A DNA stretch of 64,000 nt from Cellulomonas fimi (lineage in GTDB: Bacteria; Actinomycetota; Actinomycetes; Actinomycetales; Cellulomonadaceae), in contig NZ_CP110680.1 in assembly GCF_028583725.1 (NCBI RefSeq), positions 1,116,001-1,180,000 of the forward strand, written 5' to 3'. Below are positions 17,836 to 26,133 of the stretch, piece after piece (position 1 is the stretch's first letter; each line of letters opens with the position of its first letter). The position numbers and the translations under genes are program-made. A model generated the notes under the pieces. That model was not told where the DNA came from and searched no databases. It was given only the letters and a program-made list of their open reading frames with translations.

Positions 17836-17921
17836 CAGCCAGTGTGACCCAGGCGGCGCGTCGGTCGGCGCGTCGGGACAGCAGATTGCAGGCGCCCCCC
17901 GCGGCGCGAGGAGACAAGATC

Positions 17922-18092
17922 ATGGCCAGCAAGAGCGCGGACGTCCGCCCGAAGATCACGCTCGCCTGCACGGAGTGCAAGGAGCGGAACTACATCACGA
18001 AGAAGAACCGTCGGAACGACCCCGACCGGCTCGAGATGAAGAAGTACTGCCCGCGCGACAACCGGCACACGGTCCACCGCGAGACCCGCTGA
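17922..18092 (+). CDS. rpmG: 50S ribosomal protein L33
   Basis: 56-residue large-subunit protein. The core [31 protein letters not shown] is the zinc-type L33. Cys16, Cys19 and Cys43 are present, but the fourth Cys of the usual CxxC pair is Asp46 (CPRD, codon GAC), so zinc binding may be altered or completed by Asp or His49. The ATG at 17922 follows a GAGGAG site. It is downstream of tRNA-Met and upstream of hadA, the usual actinobacterial order. Confidence 0.95.
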   Translation: MASKSADVRPKITLACTECKERNYITKKNRRNDPDRLEMKKYCPRDNRHTVHRETR

Positions 18093-18122
18093 GCCGCGCC
18101 CCACGGGGCCGCAGGACTCCAG

Positions 18123-18154
18123 GCACGCCCCCGGCTCCCCGCCGGCGGGCGTGC
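18123..18154 (+). terminator. Hairpin after rpmG
   Basis: Stem GCACGCCC (18123-18130) with GGGCGTGC (18147-18154) and inner pairing, followed by a partly T-rich TTGTGCTTT. It probably reduces read-through from rpmG into hadA. Confidence 0.6.
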
Positions 18155-18207
18155 TTGTGCTTTGAAGGCCGACACGGCCGACGCGACGGACGACAGGAGC
18201 ACCGAGG

Positions 18208-18657
18208 ATGCCGGTCGACACCGGGTACGCCGGGCGCGAGTACGCGCCGAACGCGCCGTACGAGGTCGGGCGCGAGAAGCTGCGCGAGTTCGCCGCCGCC
18301 GTGGGCGCGACGCACCCCGCGCACACCGACCCGGAGGCCGCGCGAGCGCTCGGTCACCCCGACGTCATCGCGCCGCCGACGTTCGCCGTCGTGGTCGCGC
18401 AGCGCGCCGAGGCCCAGCTCTTCGAGGACCCGGCCGCGGGCATCGACTTCAGCCGCGTCGTGCACGCCGACGAGCGGTTCACGCACCACCGGCCGATCCA
18501 TGCCGGCGACCGGCTCGTCACGGTCCTGCACGTCGACGCGATCGTCGAGCGCGCCGGTCTCGCCATGATCACCACGCGCGCCGAGATCGCGGCCGAGGAC
18601 GGCGAGGCCGTCGCGACCGTCGTCTCGACGCTGGCCGTCCGCGGGGAGGACGCATGA
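18208..18657 (+). CDS. hadA: MaoC-like (3R)-hydroxyacyl-ACP dehydratase, non-catalytic-type subunit (HadA-like)
   Basis: Hot-dog fold protein of 149 residues that should pair with the next gene product to dehydrate (3R)-hydroxyacyl-ACP in type II fatty acid synthesis. It begins GYAGREYAPNAPYEVGREKLREFAAAVG, the typical HadA/UPF0336 start, and contains AHTDPEAARALGHPDVIAPPTFA. It lacks the D-x-x-x-x-H hydratase motif that the partner has. AGGAG is placed about nine bases before the ATG. The stop overlaps the hadB start (ATGA). Confidence 0.88.
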   Translation: MPVDTGYAGREYAPNAPYEVGREKLREFAAAVGATHPAHTDPEAARALGHPDVIAPPTFAVVVAQRAEAQLFEDPAAGIDFSRVVHADERFTHHRPIHAGDRLVTVLHVDAIVERAGLAMITTRAEIAAEDGEAVATVVSTLAVRGEDA

Positions 18658-19079
18658 CTACGCCCGTGCTCGCCGAGCTGACCGTCGGCCAGGAGCTCGC
18701 GCGCCGCGAGGTCACCGTCGACCGCGCGCGCCTCGTCCGGTACGCGGGTGCCAGCGGCGACTTCAACCCGATCCACTGGAACGAGCGCGTCGCGACCGCC
18801 GTCGGCCTGCCGGGTGTCATCGCGCACGGCATGTGGACGATGGGCGCCGCGGGCAGCGTCGTCGCCGACTGGGCGGGCGACCCGGGTGCGGTCGTCGACT
18901 ACCAGGTGCGGTTCACGCGGCCCGTGCCGGTGCCCGACCCGGGCGCGGCGACCGTCGAGGTCGTCGCCGTGGTGGGCGCGCTCGACGCCGACGCGGGCAC
19001 GGTGCGCGTCGACCTCACGGTGAGCGTCGACGGCGTCCGCGTGCTCGGCAAGGCGCAGGCGGTCGTCCGGCTCGCCTGA
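18654..19079 (+). CDS. hadB: MaoC-like (3R)-hydroxyacyl-ACP dehydratase, catalytic subunit (HadB-like)
   Basis: 141-residue hot-dog protein with the hydratase-2 motif YAGASGDFNPIHWNERVATAVGLPGVIAHGM, in which the Asp and His are the catalytic pair. The start overlaps the hadA stop by four bases, so the two subunits are made together as a heterodimer. The N-terminus LTVGQELARREVTVDRARLVRYAGASGD is the usual HadB type. In relatives murB normally follows directly. Here a transport/regulator cassette intervenes. Confidence 0.9.
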   Translation: MTTPVLAELTVGQELARREVTVDRARLVRYAGASGDFNPIHWNERVATAVGLPGVIAHGMWTMGAAGSVVADWAGDPGAVVDYQVRFTRPVPVPDPGAATVEVVAVVGALDADAGTVRVDLTVSVDGVRVLGKAQAVVRLA

Positions 19080-19280
19080 CGCGACGGTCCTCGCTCGCCC
19101 GCACAGGTTCTCGCCCGGTCGGACGCCGCGACGCGTCGCCCGCGCGGGCGACGTCGCCGTGGTCCCGAGCGTGACGCGAGCGCGTGATTCGTCCGGCTTC
19201 TTCCTTTCCGTCCGGCCGCTCCCTACGGTGTACCCGGGCCGCATCGTCGCGGCCCGACGCCCACAGAGGAGAGAGCACCG

Positions 19281-20696
19281 ATGCACACGACGACGGAGTC
19301 TGGGGCGCGGGTCTCGCGCCGCACGTTCCTCGCACTGACCGGCGCGGGGGTCGCCGCCGGCGTGGCGGTCGCCACGGCCCCCGGCGCCGCGGCCGCTGCT
19401 GGTGGACACGTGTCAACGGGACGCGGTCACGCGCACGGGCCGTCCGCACAGCGCGCCGCGGTCGGGTTCCTGCAGGCCGCGACCGACGCCTACCCGACGG
19501 TCAACACCGGCGCACGGCTCGCGCAGAGCTACGGCGACGAGCTCGGCCTGTTCAGCACGGCCTTCGTCTACGACAACGCGCTCGCGATCATCGCCCTGCT
19601 CGCCGACGGGCGCCGGTCGAGCGAGCAGACGGCACGCGTCCTGGGCGACGGCCTGCTCTACGCGCAGGACCACGACCCGGGTTACACGGACGGGCGCCTG
19701 CGGCAGGGCTACAACGTGGGGCCCTACACGTTCTACGACGGCAACCCGCAGCCGTACGGTTTCGTCCTGCCTGACGGCGCGGCCAACATCGGCTGGCAGT
19801 TCGGTTTCCTCGGCACGGCGGTCGGCGACATGGCGTGGCCCGGCATCGCGCTCCTGCACCTGTACGACCGCACGCGCGACCGCCGGTACCTCGCCGGCGC
19901 CGTGCGGATCGGGGAGTGGATCACGACCAACACGTGGCGCACGACGGGCCTCGGGGGCTTCTCGTTCGGCGTCAACGGTGCCAACGCGCCCGTGCCCAAC
20001 GGGTCGACCGAGCACAACATCGACTGCACGGCGTTCTTCTCGATGCTCCGCAAGGTGACTCGTGACAACCGCTGGAAGGCGGCCGCCGAGCACGCGCGCG
20101 CGTTCGTCGACGCGATGTGGGAGCCGTCGGGCGGGTTCTTCTGGACCGGCACCAACGACGGCGTCGAGATCAACCGGTTCCCCGTCCCGCTCGACACCGT
20201 GACCTGGGCGTGGCTCGCGACCCGCGACCGCACGTTCAAGCGCGGTCTCGACTGGGCGGGCACCGCGCTCGCGGTCACCGACGACGCCACGGCGGCGACG
20301 TCGCAGCTGCCCGACGGCGAGCGCCTCTCGGGCGTGACGTTCAGCACCGCGAGCCCGGAGTCGACCGCGCAGTACAACGGGATCACCGTGCACCCGCAGG
20401 GCGTGTGGCTCGAGGGCACCGGGCAGCTCGCGACCGCGCTGATCGACCGCAACGGGCGCGGCGACGCGAAGGCGGCCGAGCGCCTGCTGGTGCAGATCCG
20501 GCACGCGCAGGACGTCCTCGGCGTCGGCCAGCACCTCGGTGGCGTGGTCGTCGACGGCGGGGTCGTCGCGGCGTCGAGCCTGCTCGACACCGGCTTCGGG
20601 TTCGGGTACTTCCAGGTGCAGCACGTCGGCGCGACGTCGTGGTTCGTCTACGCCGCGACGCGCTCCAACCCGCTCGACTGGCTGAAGCGCAGCTGA
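19281..20696 (+). CDS. Tat-exported six-hairpin (alpha/alpha barrel) glycosidase-like protein
   Basis: 471 residues. The N-terminus carries a twin-arginine signal (VSRRTFLALTGAG, then Ala-rich hydrophobic segment, cleavage likely near AAAAAGG, residue 42). So it is exported folded. The mature part has repeated helix-hairpin elements (VYDNALAIIALLADG, DRRYLAGAVRIGEWI, EHNIDCTAFFSMLRK, WKAAAEHARAFVDAMW) and many aromatic residues, typical of six-hairpin glycosidases. I could not assign a GH family or catalytic pair with confidence. The AGAGGAGAGA site is suitably placed before the ATG. The convergent LacI regulator and nearby MFS genes suggest a carbohydrate role, which is inference. Confidence 0.65.
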   Translation: MHTTTESGARVSRRTFLALTGAGVAAGVAVATAPGAAAAAGGHVSTGRGHAHGPSAQRAAVGFLQAATDAYPTVNTGARLAQSYGDELGLFSTAFVYDNALAIIALLADGRRSSEQTARVLGDGLLYAQDHDPGYTDGRLRQGYNVGPYTFYDGNPQPYGFVLPDGAANIGWQFGFLGTAVGDMAWPGIALLHLYDRTRDRRYLAGAVRIGEWITTNTWRTTGLGGFSFGVNGANAPVPNGSTEHNIDCTAFFSMLRKVTRDNRWKAAAEHARAFVDAMWEPSGGFFWTGTNDGVEINRFPVPLDTVTWAWLATRDRTFKRGLDWAGTALAVTDDATAATSQLPDGERLSGVTFSTASPESTAQYNGITVHPQGVWLEGTGQLATALIDRNGRGDAKAAERLLVQIRHAQDVLGVGQHLGGVVVDGGVVAASSLLDTGFGFGYFQVQHVGATSWFVYAATRSNPLDWLKRS

Positions 20697-20706
20697 CGCG
20701 GGCGCC

Positions 20707-20747
20707 GCGCCCCGGTCGTCCCCGGCGGAGGTGGGCGACCGGGGCGC
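20707..20747. terminator. Bidirectional hairpin between convergent genes
   Basis: Perfect 12-bp stem (20707-20718 with 20736-20747), 17-base loop, between the ends of the Tat-exported protein gene and the LacI-family gene. Confidence 0.7.
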
Positions 20748-20796
20748 GGTGCGTCCCGGGTGGGGGCCGCACGCACGACCGTCGGGACGGCGCCCG

Positions 20797-21882
20797 TCAG
20801 GCCGGGGCGGGGCCGGTCGTCGTGCCGATGCGGAGCGTGACGCCGAGCTCGCGGTAGGGCGGCGTCTCGCCCGCGAGCAGGTCCTCGACCGCGTGCCCGA
20901 CGGCGGCGCCCTTCTCCGCGAGCGGCTGCACGACCGACGTCAGCACGTCGGGCGCGAGCCAGGGGAGGTCGAGCCCGTCGAAGCCGGCGACGGACACGTC
21001 CTCGGGCACGCGCAGGCCGAGCTCGCGCGCCGCGAGCACGACGCCCGACGCGAGCAGGTCGGACTGGCAGACCACGGCGGTCGGCCGGTCGTCGCCGGAG
21101 AGCAGCGCGAAGCCGGCGGTCTTGCCGTGCTCGACGAGCGAGGCGGGCGTCTCGTAGATCGCGACGGGAGTCACGCCCGCGTCGGTGACGCCCGCGAGGC
21201 GTCGGCGGGTGATCTCCCAGTCGATCCGGGAGAGCCGGTCGGCGTCGACGACGCCGTCGCGGCGGTCGCGGTCGAACGGGAGCGTGACCACGGCGATCCG
21301 CTCGTGCCCGAGGCCGAGGAGGTGCTGCGTCGCCTCGGTCATGCCGTGCCGGTCGTCGATGCCGACGGTGGTCACGCCCTCCTGGCGGCGGCCCTCGACG
21401 ACGACCGTGCGGATGCCGCGGCGCTGGAGCGCGGCGAGCGTGGGGTTGTCGGTCGTCCCGCCCCACATGAGCACGGCGACGTCCATCGCGGCGGACTCGA
21501 CCAGGGGGTCGACGGGCGGCTCGGTGGGGTCGCTCGGACCGGGGATGAGCAGCACGCCGAGCCCGAGCGAGCCGAGCGTGCCGACGAGCCCGTCGAGCAC
21601 CTGGATCGAGACGGGGTCGCGGAAGGAGCGCTTGAGCGCGTCGCCGACGACGACGCCGACGATGCCGGACCGCCCGCGGCGGAGCTGGCGGCCCAGCGGG
21701 TTGGGGCCGGCGTAGTCGAGCTCGACGGCGGCGTCGAGCACGCGCTGCCGGGTCGCGGCGGCGATGGGTCCCGCGCCCGAGAACGCGAGCGAGGCCGTCG
21801 AGACGGAGACCTTGGCGGCCGCGGCGACGTCCGCGAGGGTCGGGCGTGGGCGGGGCAGGGGTCCACCTCCGGGTCGGCGCAC
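20797..21882 (-). CDS. LacI-family transcriptional regulator
   Basis: DNA-binding repressor or regulator, likely responding to a sugar. The N-terminal helix-turn-helix reads PTLADVAAAAKVSVSTASLAFSG, with the hinge helix near NPLGRQLRRG. A periplasmic-binding-like effector domain follows (GIVGVVVGD, VAGFDGLDLPWLAP). The length is about 361 residues from GTG 21882. An alternative is a CTG start at 21858, eight codons further in and seven bases after a perfect GGAGG, which would put the HTH closer to the N-terminus, as is usual. It is divergent from the MFS genes, with two palindromic operators in between, so it probably regulates both itself and them. Confidence 0.88.
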   Translation of the reverse strand: MRRPGGGPLPRPRPTLADVAAAAKVSVSTASLAFSGAGPIAAATRQRVLDAAVELDYAGPNPLGRQLRRGRSGIVGVVVGDALKRSFRDPVSIQVLDGLVGTLGSLGLGVLLIPGPSDPTEPPVDPLVESAAMDVAVLMWGGTTDNPTLAALQRRGIRTVVVEGRRQEGVTTVGIDDRHGMTEATQHLLGLGHERIAVVTLPFDRDRRDGVVDADRLSRIDWEITRRRLAGVTDAGVTPVAIYETPASLVEHGKTAGFALLSGDDRPTAVVCQSDLLASGVVLAARELGLRVPEDVSVAGFDGLDLPWLAPDVLTSVVQPLAEKGAAVGHAVEDLLAGETPPYRELGVTLRIGTTTGPAPA

Positions 21883-21970
21883 CGGGCCCGGCGGGCCGTG
21901 CGGGACGGGCCGGGGCGGGTGCGACGGGGCACGGCGGCGCGGGTGCGCGGACGTGTTTGACGCGACCGCC

Positions 21971-21976
21971 AGCGTA
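21971..21976 (-). promoter_or_regulatory. -10 element of the LacI-family gene
   Basis: TACGCT on the minus strand. TTGAGG (21997-22002) is a possible -35 with a 20-base spacer that overlaps operator 1, consistent with autorepression. The spacer is longer than ideal. Confidence 0.4.
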
Positions 21977-21997
21977 CCCGCAGAATGACACGTCCCC

Positions 21998-22011
21998 TCA
22001 AATCGATTCGA
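21998..22011. promoter_or_regulatory. LacI-type operator 1
   Basis: TCAAATCGATTCGA differs by one base from the perfect palindrome at 22030-22043. The two dyad centres are 32 bp apart, about three helical turns, so both sites face the same side of the DNA. Confidence 0.75.
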
Positions 22012-22029
22012 CCGTCCCGCGAGAAGCGA

Positions 22030-22043
22030 TCGAATCGATTCGA
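22030..22043. promoter_or_regulatory. LacI-type operator 2
   Basis: Perfect 14-bp palindrome TCGAATCGATTCGA with the central CG step usual for LacI-family sites. It is 35 bases before the GTG of the first MFS gene. Its AT content stands out in this DNA. Confidence 0.82.
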
Positions 22044-22077
22044 ACACGTCGTCCGAACCCGTGCCCGGAGCCCCACC

Positions 22078-23694
22078 GTGTCCCACCCCGCCCCCGCCGG
22101 GCAGACCCCCTCGACCGCACCCCCCTCGTCGCCGCCCCGCACGCCCGACGCCCGCCGGCTCGCCCGCGCGCGCTGGCTCCTCATGGGCCTGTTCGCGCTC
22201 ACCGGAATCACGTTCTCGAGCTGGCTCGCGCGCATCCCCGCGGTGCGCGACGCGCTCGACCTGTCCACCGCCGAGCTCGGCGGCATGCTCCTCGTCGGCT
22301 CGCTGGGCGCGCTCGTCACCGTCACCGCCGCCGGCGTCGTCGTGCAGCGGTTCGGCAGCCGCGTCGGCATCGTCGCGTCGACCGCCGCGCTCTCGGTCGG
22401 GTACGTCCTCATGGGCGTCGGGCCCGCCGTCGGGTCCGTCCCGGTCCTCGCCGTCGGCATCTTCCTCAACGGGGTGGCCGTCGCGCTCGGCAACGTCCCG
22501 CTCAACGTCGAGTCCGGCCGTGTCGAGCGCGCCATGGGCCGCACCGTGATCCCGCAGTTCCACGCCGCGTTCTCGATCGGCGCCGTCACCGGGTCCGGCC
22601 TCGGCGCCGTCGCCGCCGCGCTCGGCGTGCCCGTCGTCGTGCAGTTCTCCGCCGTCGCCGCGCTCGCGGTCGTGTGGCGCCTCGCCTCGCTGCGCGGCGT
22701 CGTGCTCGACGCCACCCCCGACGACCGCCGCACGTCGCGCCCGGCACGCGACGATGCCGCGCTCGCCGTGCCTGCGACGGGGCCTGCGGCCGGGGCGCCC
22801 GCGCCCGCCGGCCGCCGGCGCCGCATCGCGACCGCGCTCGACTCGTGGCGCGAGCCCCGCACGCTGCTGATCGGTGTCGTCATCATGGCCGCCGCGCTCT
22901 CCGAGGGGTCGGCCAACGACTGGCTGTCGCTCGCGGTCGTCGACGGGTTCGGCCGCAGCGAGGCCGTCGGCGGCGCGATGCTCGGCGTGTTCGTCGGCGC
23001 CATGACGGTCGTCCGGCTGCTCGGCACGCGCCTCATCGACTCCTTCGGCCGCGTGGCCGTGCTCCGGGTGTCGGGGGTCGTCTCGCTCGGCGGCCTCCTG
23101 CTCTTCGGCCTCGCGCCGACGCTCGAGCTCGCCGTCGTCGGCATCGTCGGCTGGGGCTTCGGCGCCGCGCTCGCGGTGCCCGTCGGCATCGCGGCCGCGT
23201 CCGACGACCCGCTGCGGTCCGCCGGACGCGTCGCCGTCGTCTCCTCGTTCGCCTCGGTCGCGTCGCTCGCGGCGCCGCCGCTGCTCGGGATCGCCGCGGA
23301 GTCGATGGGGGCGCGGCACGCGCTGCTCCTGATCGGTGTCGCGATGGTCGCGAGCGTCCTGCTCGCCGCGCGCGTGGCACCCGAGACCGACGCCGCCCGC
23401 CCGTCCGAGCCGGCCGCGGTGCCGGCGTCCGCCGCACCGACCGGCGAGCCGGTCACGCCAGGCACCCCGGCGCACGGCCGGGTGGCCGACGCGGACCCCG
23501 ACCCGCTCGCCGCCCTCGCGGCGCACCGCGCGGAGCAGCCCGCGCTCGCCCGCCCGCACGCCGCCCGCCGGCACCTGGTCCGGGCGCACGCCGCCCGCGC
23601 CGGTGCGGCGGTCCGCGCGGGCGCCACGACCCTCCGCGTGCGCGCGACCGCGCGCGCACGTGCCACCACGAGCAGGAACGGGCACGATCGATGA
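22078..23694 (+). CDS. Major facilitator superfamily transporter, paralogue 1
   Basis: 538-residue, 12-helix membrane transporter of the YbjJ-like MFS group. Marker stretches: FSSWLARIPAVRDALDLS, LNVESGRVERAMGRTVIPQFHAAFS, EGSANDWLSLAVVDGFG. A Thr/Pro-rich 30-residue N-terminus and a C-terminal Ala/Arg/His-rich hydrophilic tail of about 110 residues are unusual. GTG 22078 is preferred because GGAG lies seven bases upstream and earlier in-frame codons would overlap the operators. It is likely repressed by the divergent LacI protein and co-transcribed with the next gene. The substrate (sugar, drug or metabolite) is unknown. Confidence 0.85.
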   Translation: MSHPAPAGQTPSTAPPSSPPRTPDARRLARARWLLMGLFALTGITFSSWLARIPAVRDALDLSTAELGGMLLVGSLGALVTVTAAGVVVQRFGSRVGIVASTAALSVGYVLMGVGPAVGSVPVLAVGIFLNGVAVALGNVPLNVESGRVERAMGRTVIPQFHAAFSIGAVTGSGLGAVAAALGVPVVVQFSAVAALAVVWRLASLRGVVLDATPDDRRTSRPARDDAALAVPATGPAAGAPAPAGRRRRIATALDSWREPRTLLIGVVIMAAALSEGSANDWLSLAVVDGFGRSEAVGGAMLGVFVGAMTVVRLLGTRLIDSFGRVAVLRVSGVVSLGGLLLFGLAPTLELAVVGIVGWGFGAALAVPVGIAAASDDPLRSAGRVAVVSSFASVASLAAPPLLGIAAESMGARHALLLIGVAMVASVLLAARVAPETDAARPSEPAAVPASAAPTGEPVTPGTPAHGRVADADPDPLAALAAHRAEQPALARPHAARRHLVRAHAARAGAAVRAGATTLRVRATARARATTSRNGHDR

Positions 23695-23717
23695 CGGCAC
23701 CGCGCACCGGAGGAACG

Positions 23718-24968
23718 ATGTCCGACACCCCGACCCAGCCCGACCTGCGCGTCCGGCGGGCGTCGCTGGCCGTCCTCGCGGTCTTCGTCCTCAACGGGTT
23801 CAACTTCGCGACGTGGGCGTCGCGGCTGCCCGCGATCCGCGACGGCCTCGACTTCTCGCCCGAGAAGATGGGCCTGCTGCTGCTCGTCGGCGCGGTCGGG
23901 TCGCTCGTCGCGCTGCCGCTGTCCGGCATGGTCGTCGAGCGGCTCGGCGCACGCACCACCGTGCTCGGGTTCGCGGTCCTCAACGGGGTCGGCCTGACCA
24001 TCGCGGCGCTCGGCGTCGCCGCCGGGCAGGTCTGGGTCGTCGTCGTCGGCATGGTGCTCTACGGCGTCGGGACGGGCGTGTGGGACGCGGCGATGAACCT
24101 CGAGGGCGCGGCCGTCGAGCAGGAGCTCGGCCGCACCGTCATGCCGCGGTACCACGCCGGCTTCTCGTTCGGCACCGTGGGCGCCGCCGGCGTCTCCGCG
24201 CTGGCCGCGGCGCTGCACGTGCCCGTCGCGGTGCACGTCCCGATCGCGGTCACCGTGTCCGTCGTCGTCGTCGCCTTCGCGGTCCGCGCGTTCCTCCCGG
24301 CCGGCGCGGAGCACCCGCACGCCGTCACCGACGACGCCGCCCCGCGCGGCGCCCGCGGCGCTCTCGCCGCGTGGCTCGAGCCGCGCACGCTGCTCATCGG
24401 CCTCGTCGTGCTCGCCGCCGCGCTCACCGAGGGATCCGCGAACGACTGGGTCAGCCTCGCGGTCGTCGACGGCTTCGACACCTCGCACGCGCTCGGTGCG
24501 CTCGCGTTCGGCGTCTTCGTCGGCGCGATGACGAGCATGCGCTGGTTCGGCACCGCGCTGCTCGACCGGTACGGCCGCGTCGTCGTGCTGCGGCTGTGCG
24601 CCGTGCTCGCGATCGTCGGGCTCCTCACCTTCGCCCTCGCCGGCCAGCTGTGGCTCGCGCTCGTCGGCGTCGTCGCGTGGGGCGCGGGTGCCGCGCTCGG
24701 CTTCCCCGTCGGCATGAGCGCCGCGTCCGACGACCCGCTGCGTGCCGCCCCGCGCGTCAGCGTCGTGTCGACCATCGGCTACAGCGCGTTCCTCGCCGGC
24801 CCGCCGCTGCTCGGGCTGCTCGCACAGCACGTGGGGTACCGCAACGCGCTCCTGGTGATCCTCGTGCCCGTGGTCCTCGGCCTGCTCGTCGTCAACGCGG
24901 CCGCTCCGCTCGCCCGCCCGGGAGCCGTGGAGCCCGCCGACGCCCAGCGTCCGGACGCCGCGGTCTAG
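23718..24968 (+). CDS. Major facilitator superfamily transporter, paralogue 2
   Basis: 416 residues, 12 helices, clearly paralogous to the preceding protein: it shares the FATWASRLPAIRDGLDFS, MNLEGAAVEQELGRTVMPRYHAGFSFG and EGSANDWVSLAVVDGFD positions but lacks the long tails. ATG 23718 follows GGAGG by four bases and beats ATG 23691. Only 23 bases separate it from paralogue 1, so they form one operon. The pair may work together or on related substrates. murB follows from its own leaderless promoter. Confidence 0.88.
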   Translation: MSDTPTQPDLRVRRASLAVLAVFVLNGFNFATWASRLPAIRDGLDFSPEKMGLLLLVGAVGSLVALPLSGMVVERLGARTTVLGFAVLNGVGLTIAALGVAAGQVWVVVVGMVLYGVGTGVWDAAMNLEGAAVEQELGRTVMPRYHAGFSFGTVGAAGVSALAAALHVPVAVHVPIAVTVSVVVVAFAVRAFLPAGAEHPHAVTDDAAPRGARGALAAWLEPRTLLIGLVVLAAALTEGSANDWVSLAVVDGFDTSHALGALAFGVFVGAMTSMRWFGTALLDRYGRVVVLRLCAVLAIVGLLTFALAGQLWLALVGVVAWGAGAALGFPVGMSAASDDPLRAAPRVSVVSTIGYSAFLAGPPLLGLLAQHVGYRNALLVILVPVVLGLLVVNAAAPLARPGAVEPADAQRPDAAV

Positions 24969-24971
24969 CCT
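24966..24971 (+). promoter_or_regulatory. -10 element of a leaderless start (murB)
   Basis: TAGCCT overlaps the stop codon of the MFS gene and ends seven bases before the murB GTG. No Shine-Dalgarno is present, so murB has its own leaderless promoter. Confidence 0.5.
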
Positions 24972-24978
24972 GGGCGAC

Positions 24979-26085
24979 GTGCAGCACGTGACGACCCCGA
25001 CGACCACCCCCGCGCTCGCCGACCTCACGACCCTGCGGGTCGGGGGACCGGCCGCGCGCTACGTCGAGACCACGACCGAGGCCGAGCTCGTCGACGCCGT
25101 GCGCGCCGCGGACGACGCGGGCGAGCCGCTGCTCGTCGTCGGCGGCGGGTCGAACCTGCTCGTCGCCGACGCGGGTTTCGACGGAGTCGTCGTGCGCGAC
25201 GTCCGCACGGGCATCGACGTGCCGGACCACTCGGCGTGCGCGGGCGTCACGTACACCGTCCCCGCGGGCACCCCGTGGGACGAGGTCGTCGAGCACGCCG
25301 TCACGCACCGGCTCGTCGGCCTCGAGGCGCTGTCCGGCATCCCGGGTTCGACCGGCGCGACCCCCGTGCAGAACGTCGGCGCCTACGGCCAGGAGGTGTC
25401 GGAGACCATCGCGACCGTCCGGGTGTGGGACCGCGGGCGGGGCAAGGTCCGGACGCTGCCCCTCGTCGACCTCCGCTTCGGCTACCGCACGTCGCTGCTC
25501 AAGCGCTCGATGCGCCCGACCGCCGCCGACCCCGAGGACCCGCGCGCGCCCTGGGGGCCGACGCCCCGGTACGTCGTCCTCGACGTGACCTTCCAGCTGC
25601 GTCAGGGCACGCTCGCCCAGGCCGTCCGCTACCCCGAGCTCGCGCGCACGCTCGGCGTCGCCGTGGGGGAGCGCGCGCCGATCCTCGACGTCCGGGCCGC
25701 CGTGCTCGAGCTCCGCGGACGCAAGGGCATGGTCCTCGACGCCGCCGACCACGACACGTGGAGCGCGGGGTCGTTCTTCACCAACCCGATCCTGGAGCCC
25801 GCGGCCGCCGCGGCGCTCCCCGCCGACGCGCCCCGCTTCCCCGCGGGGGACGGCGCGACCAAGACGAGCGCCGCCTGGCTGATCGAGCACGCCGGGTTCG
25901 CGCGCGGCCACGCCGGTCCGGGCGCCGCCGCGCTGTCCGGCAAGCACACGCTCGCGCTCACCAACCGGGGCGGCGCGACGGCCGACGAGCTCGTCGCGCT
26001 CGCCCGCGAGATCCGCGACGGCGTCCGCGCGGCGTTCGGCGTCGAGCTCGAGCCCGAGCCCGTGCTGGTGGGCCTCAGCCTCTGA
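24979..26085 (+). CDS. murB: UDP-N-acetylenolpyruvoylglucosamine reductase
   Basis: FAD enzyme that uses NADPH to make UDP-N-acetylmuramate, the second committed step of peptidoglycan synthesis, in the cytoplasm. The 368 residues carry TTLRVGGPA, the FAD-binding GGGSNLLVAD and GIPGSTGATPVQNVGAYGQE, the catalytic-Ser segment WSAGSFFTNPI and the terminal Glu region ELEPEPVLVG. The insert around RSMRPTAADPEDPRAPWGPTPRY is the actinobacterial type I form. The GTG start is leaderless-type. It converges with the adenosine deaminase gene. Confidence 0.95.
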   Translation: MQHVTTPTTTPALADLTTLRVGGPAARYVETTTEAELVDAVRAADDAGEPLLVVGGGSNLLVADAGFDGVVVRDVRTGIDVPDHSACAGVTYTVPAGTPWDEVVEHAVTHRLVGLEALSGIPGSTGATPVQNVGAYGQEVSETIATVRVWDRGRGKVRTLPLVDLRFGYRTSLLKRSMRPTAADPEDPRAPWGPTPRYVVLDVTFQLRQGTLAQAVRYPELARTLGVAVGERAPILDVRAAVLELRGRKGMVLDAADHDTWSAGSFFTNPILEPAAAAALPADAPRFPAGDGATKTSAAWLIEHAGFARGHAGPGAAALSGKHTLALTNRGGATADELVALAREIRDGVRAAFGVELEPEPVLVGLSL

Positions 26086-26133
26086 CGCGCACGGGGCGCC
26101 GCTCCCGCGGGCGGGTACCACTGACGGCCGGCG

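Noticed and set aside
21985..22077. Upstream in-frame start of MFS paralogue 1 at ATG 21985
   Set aside because: It would translate both operators as a basic leader and lacks a ribosome site. GTG 22078 has GGAG at the right distance.
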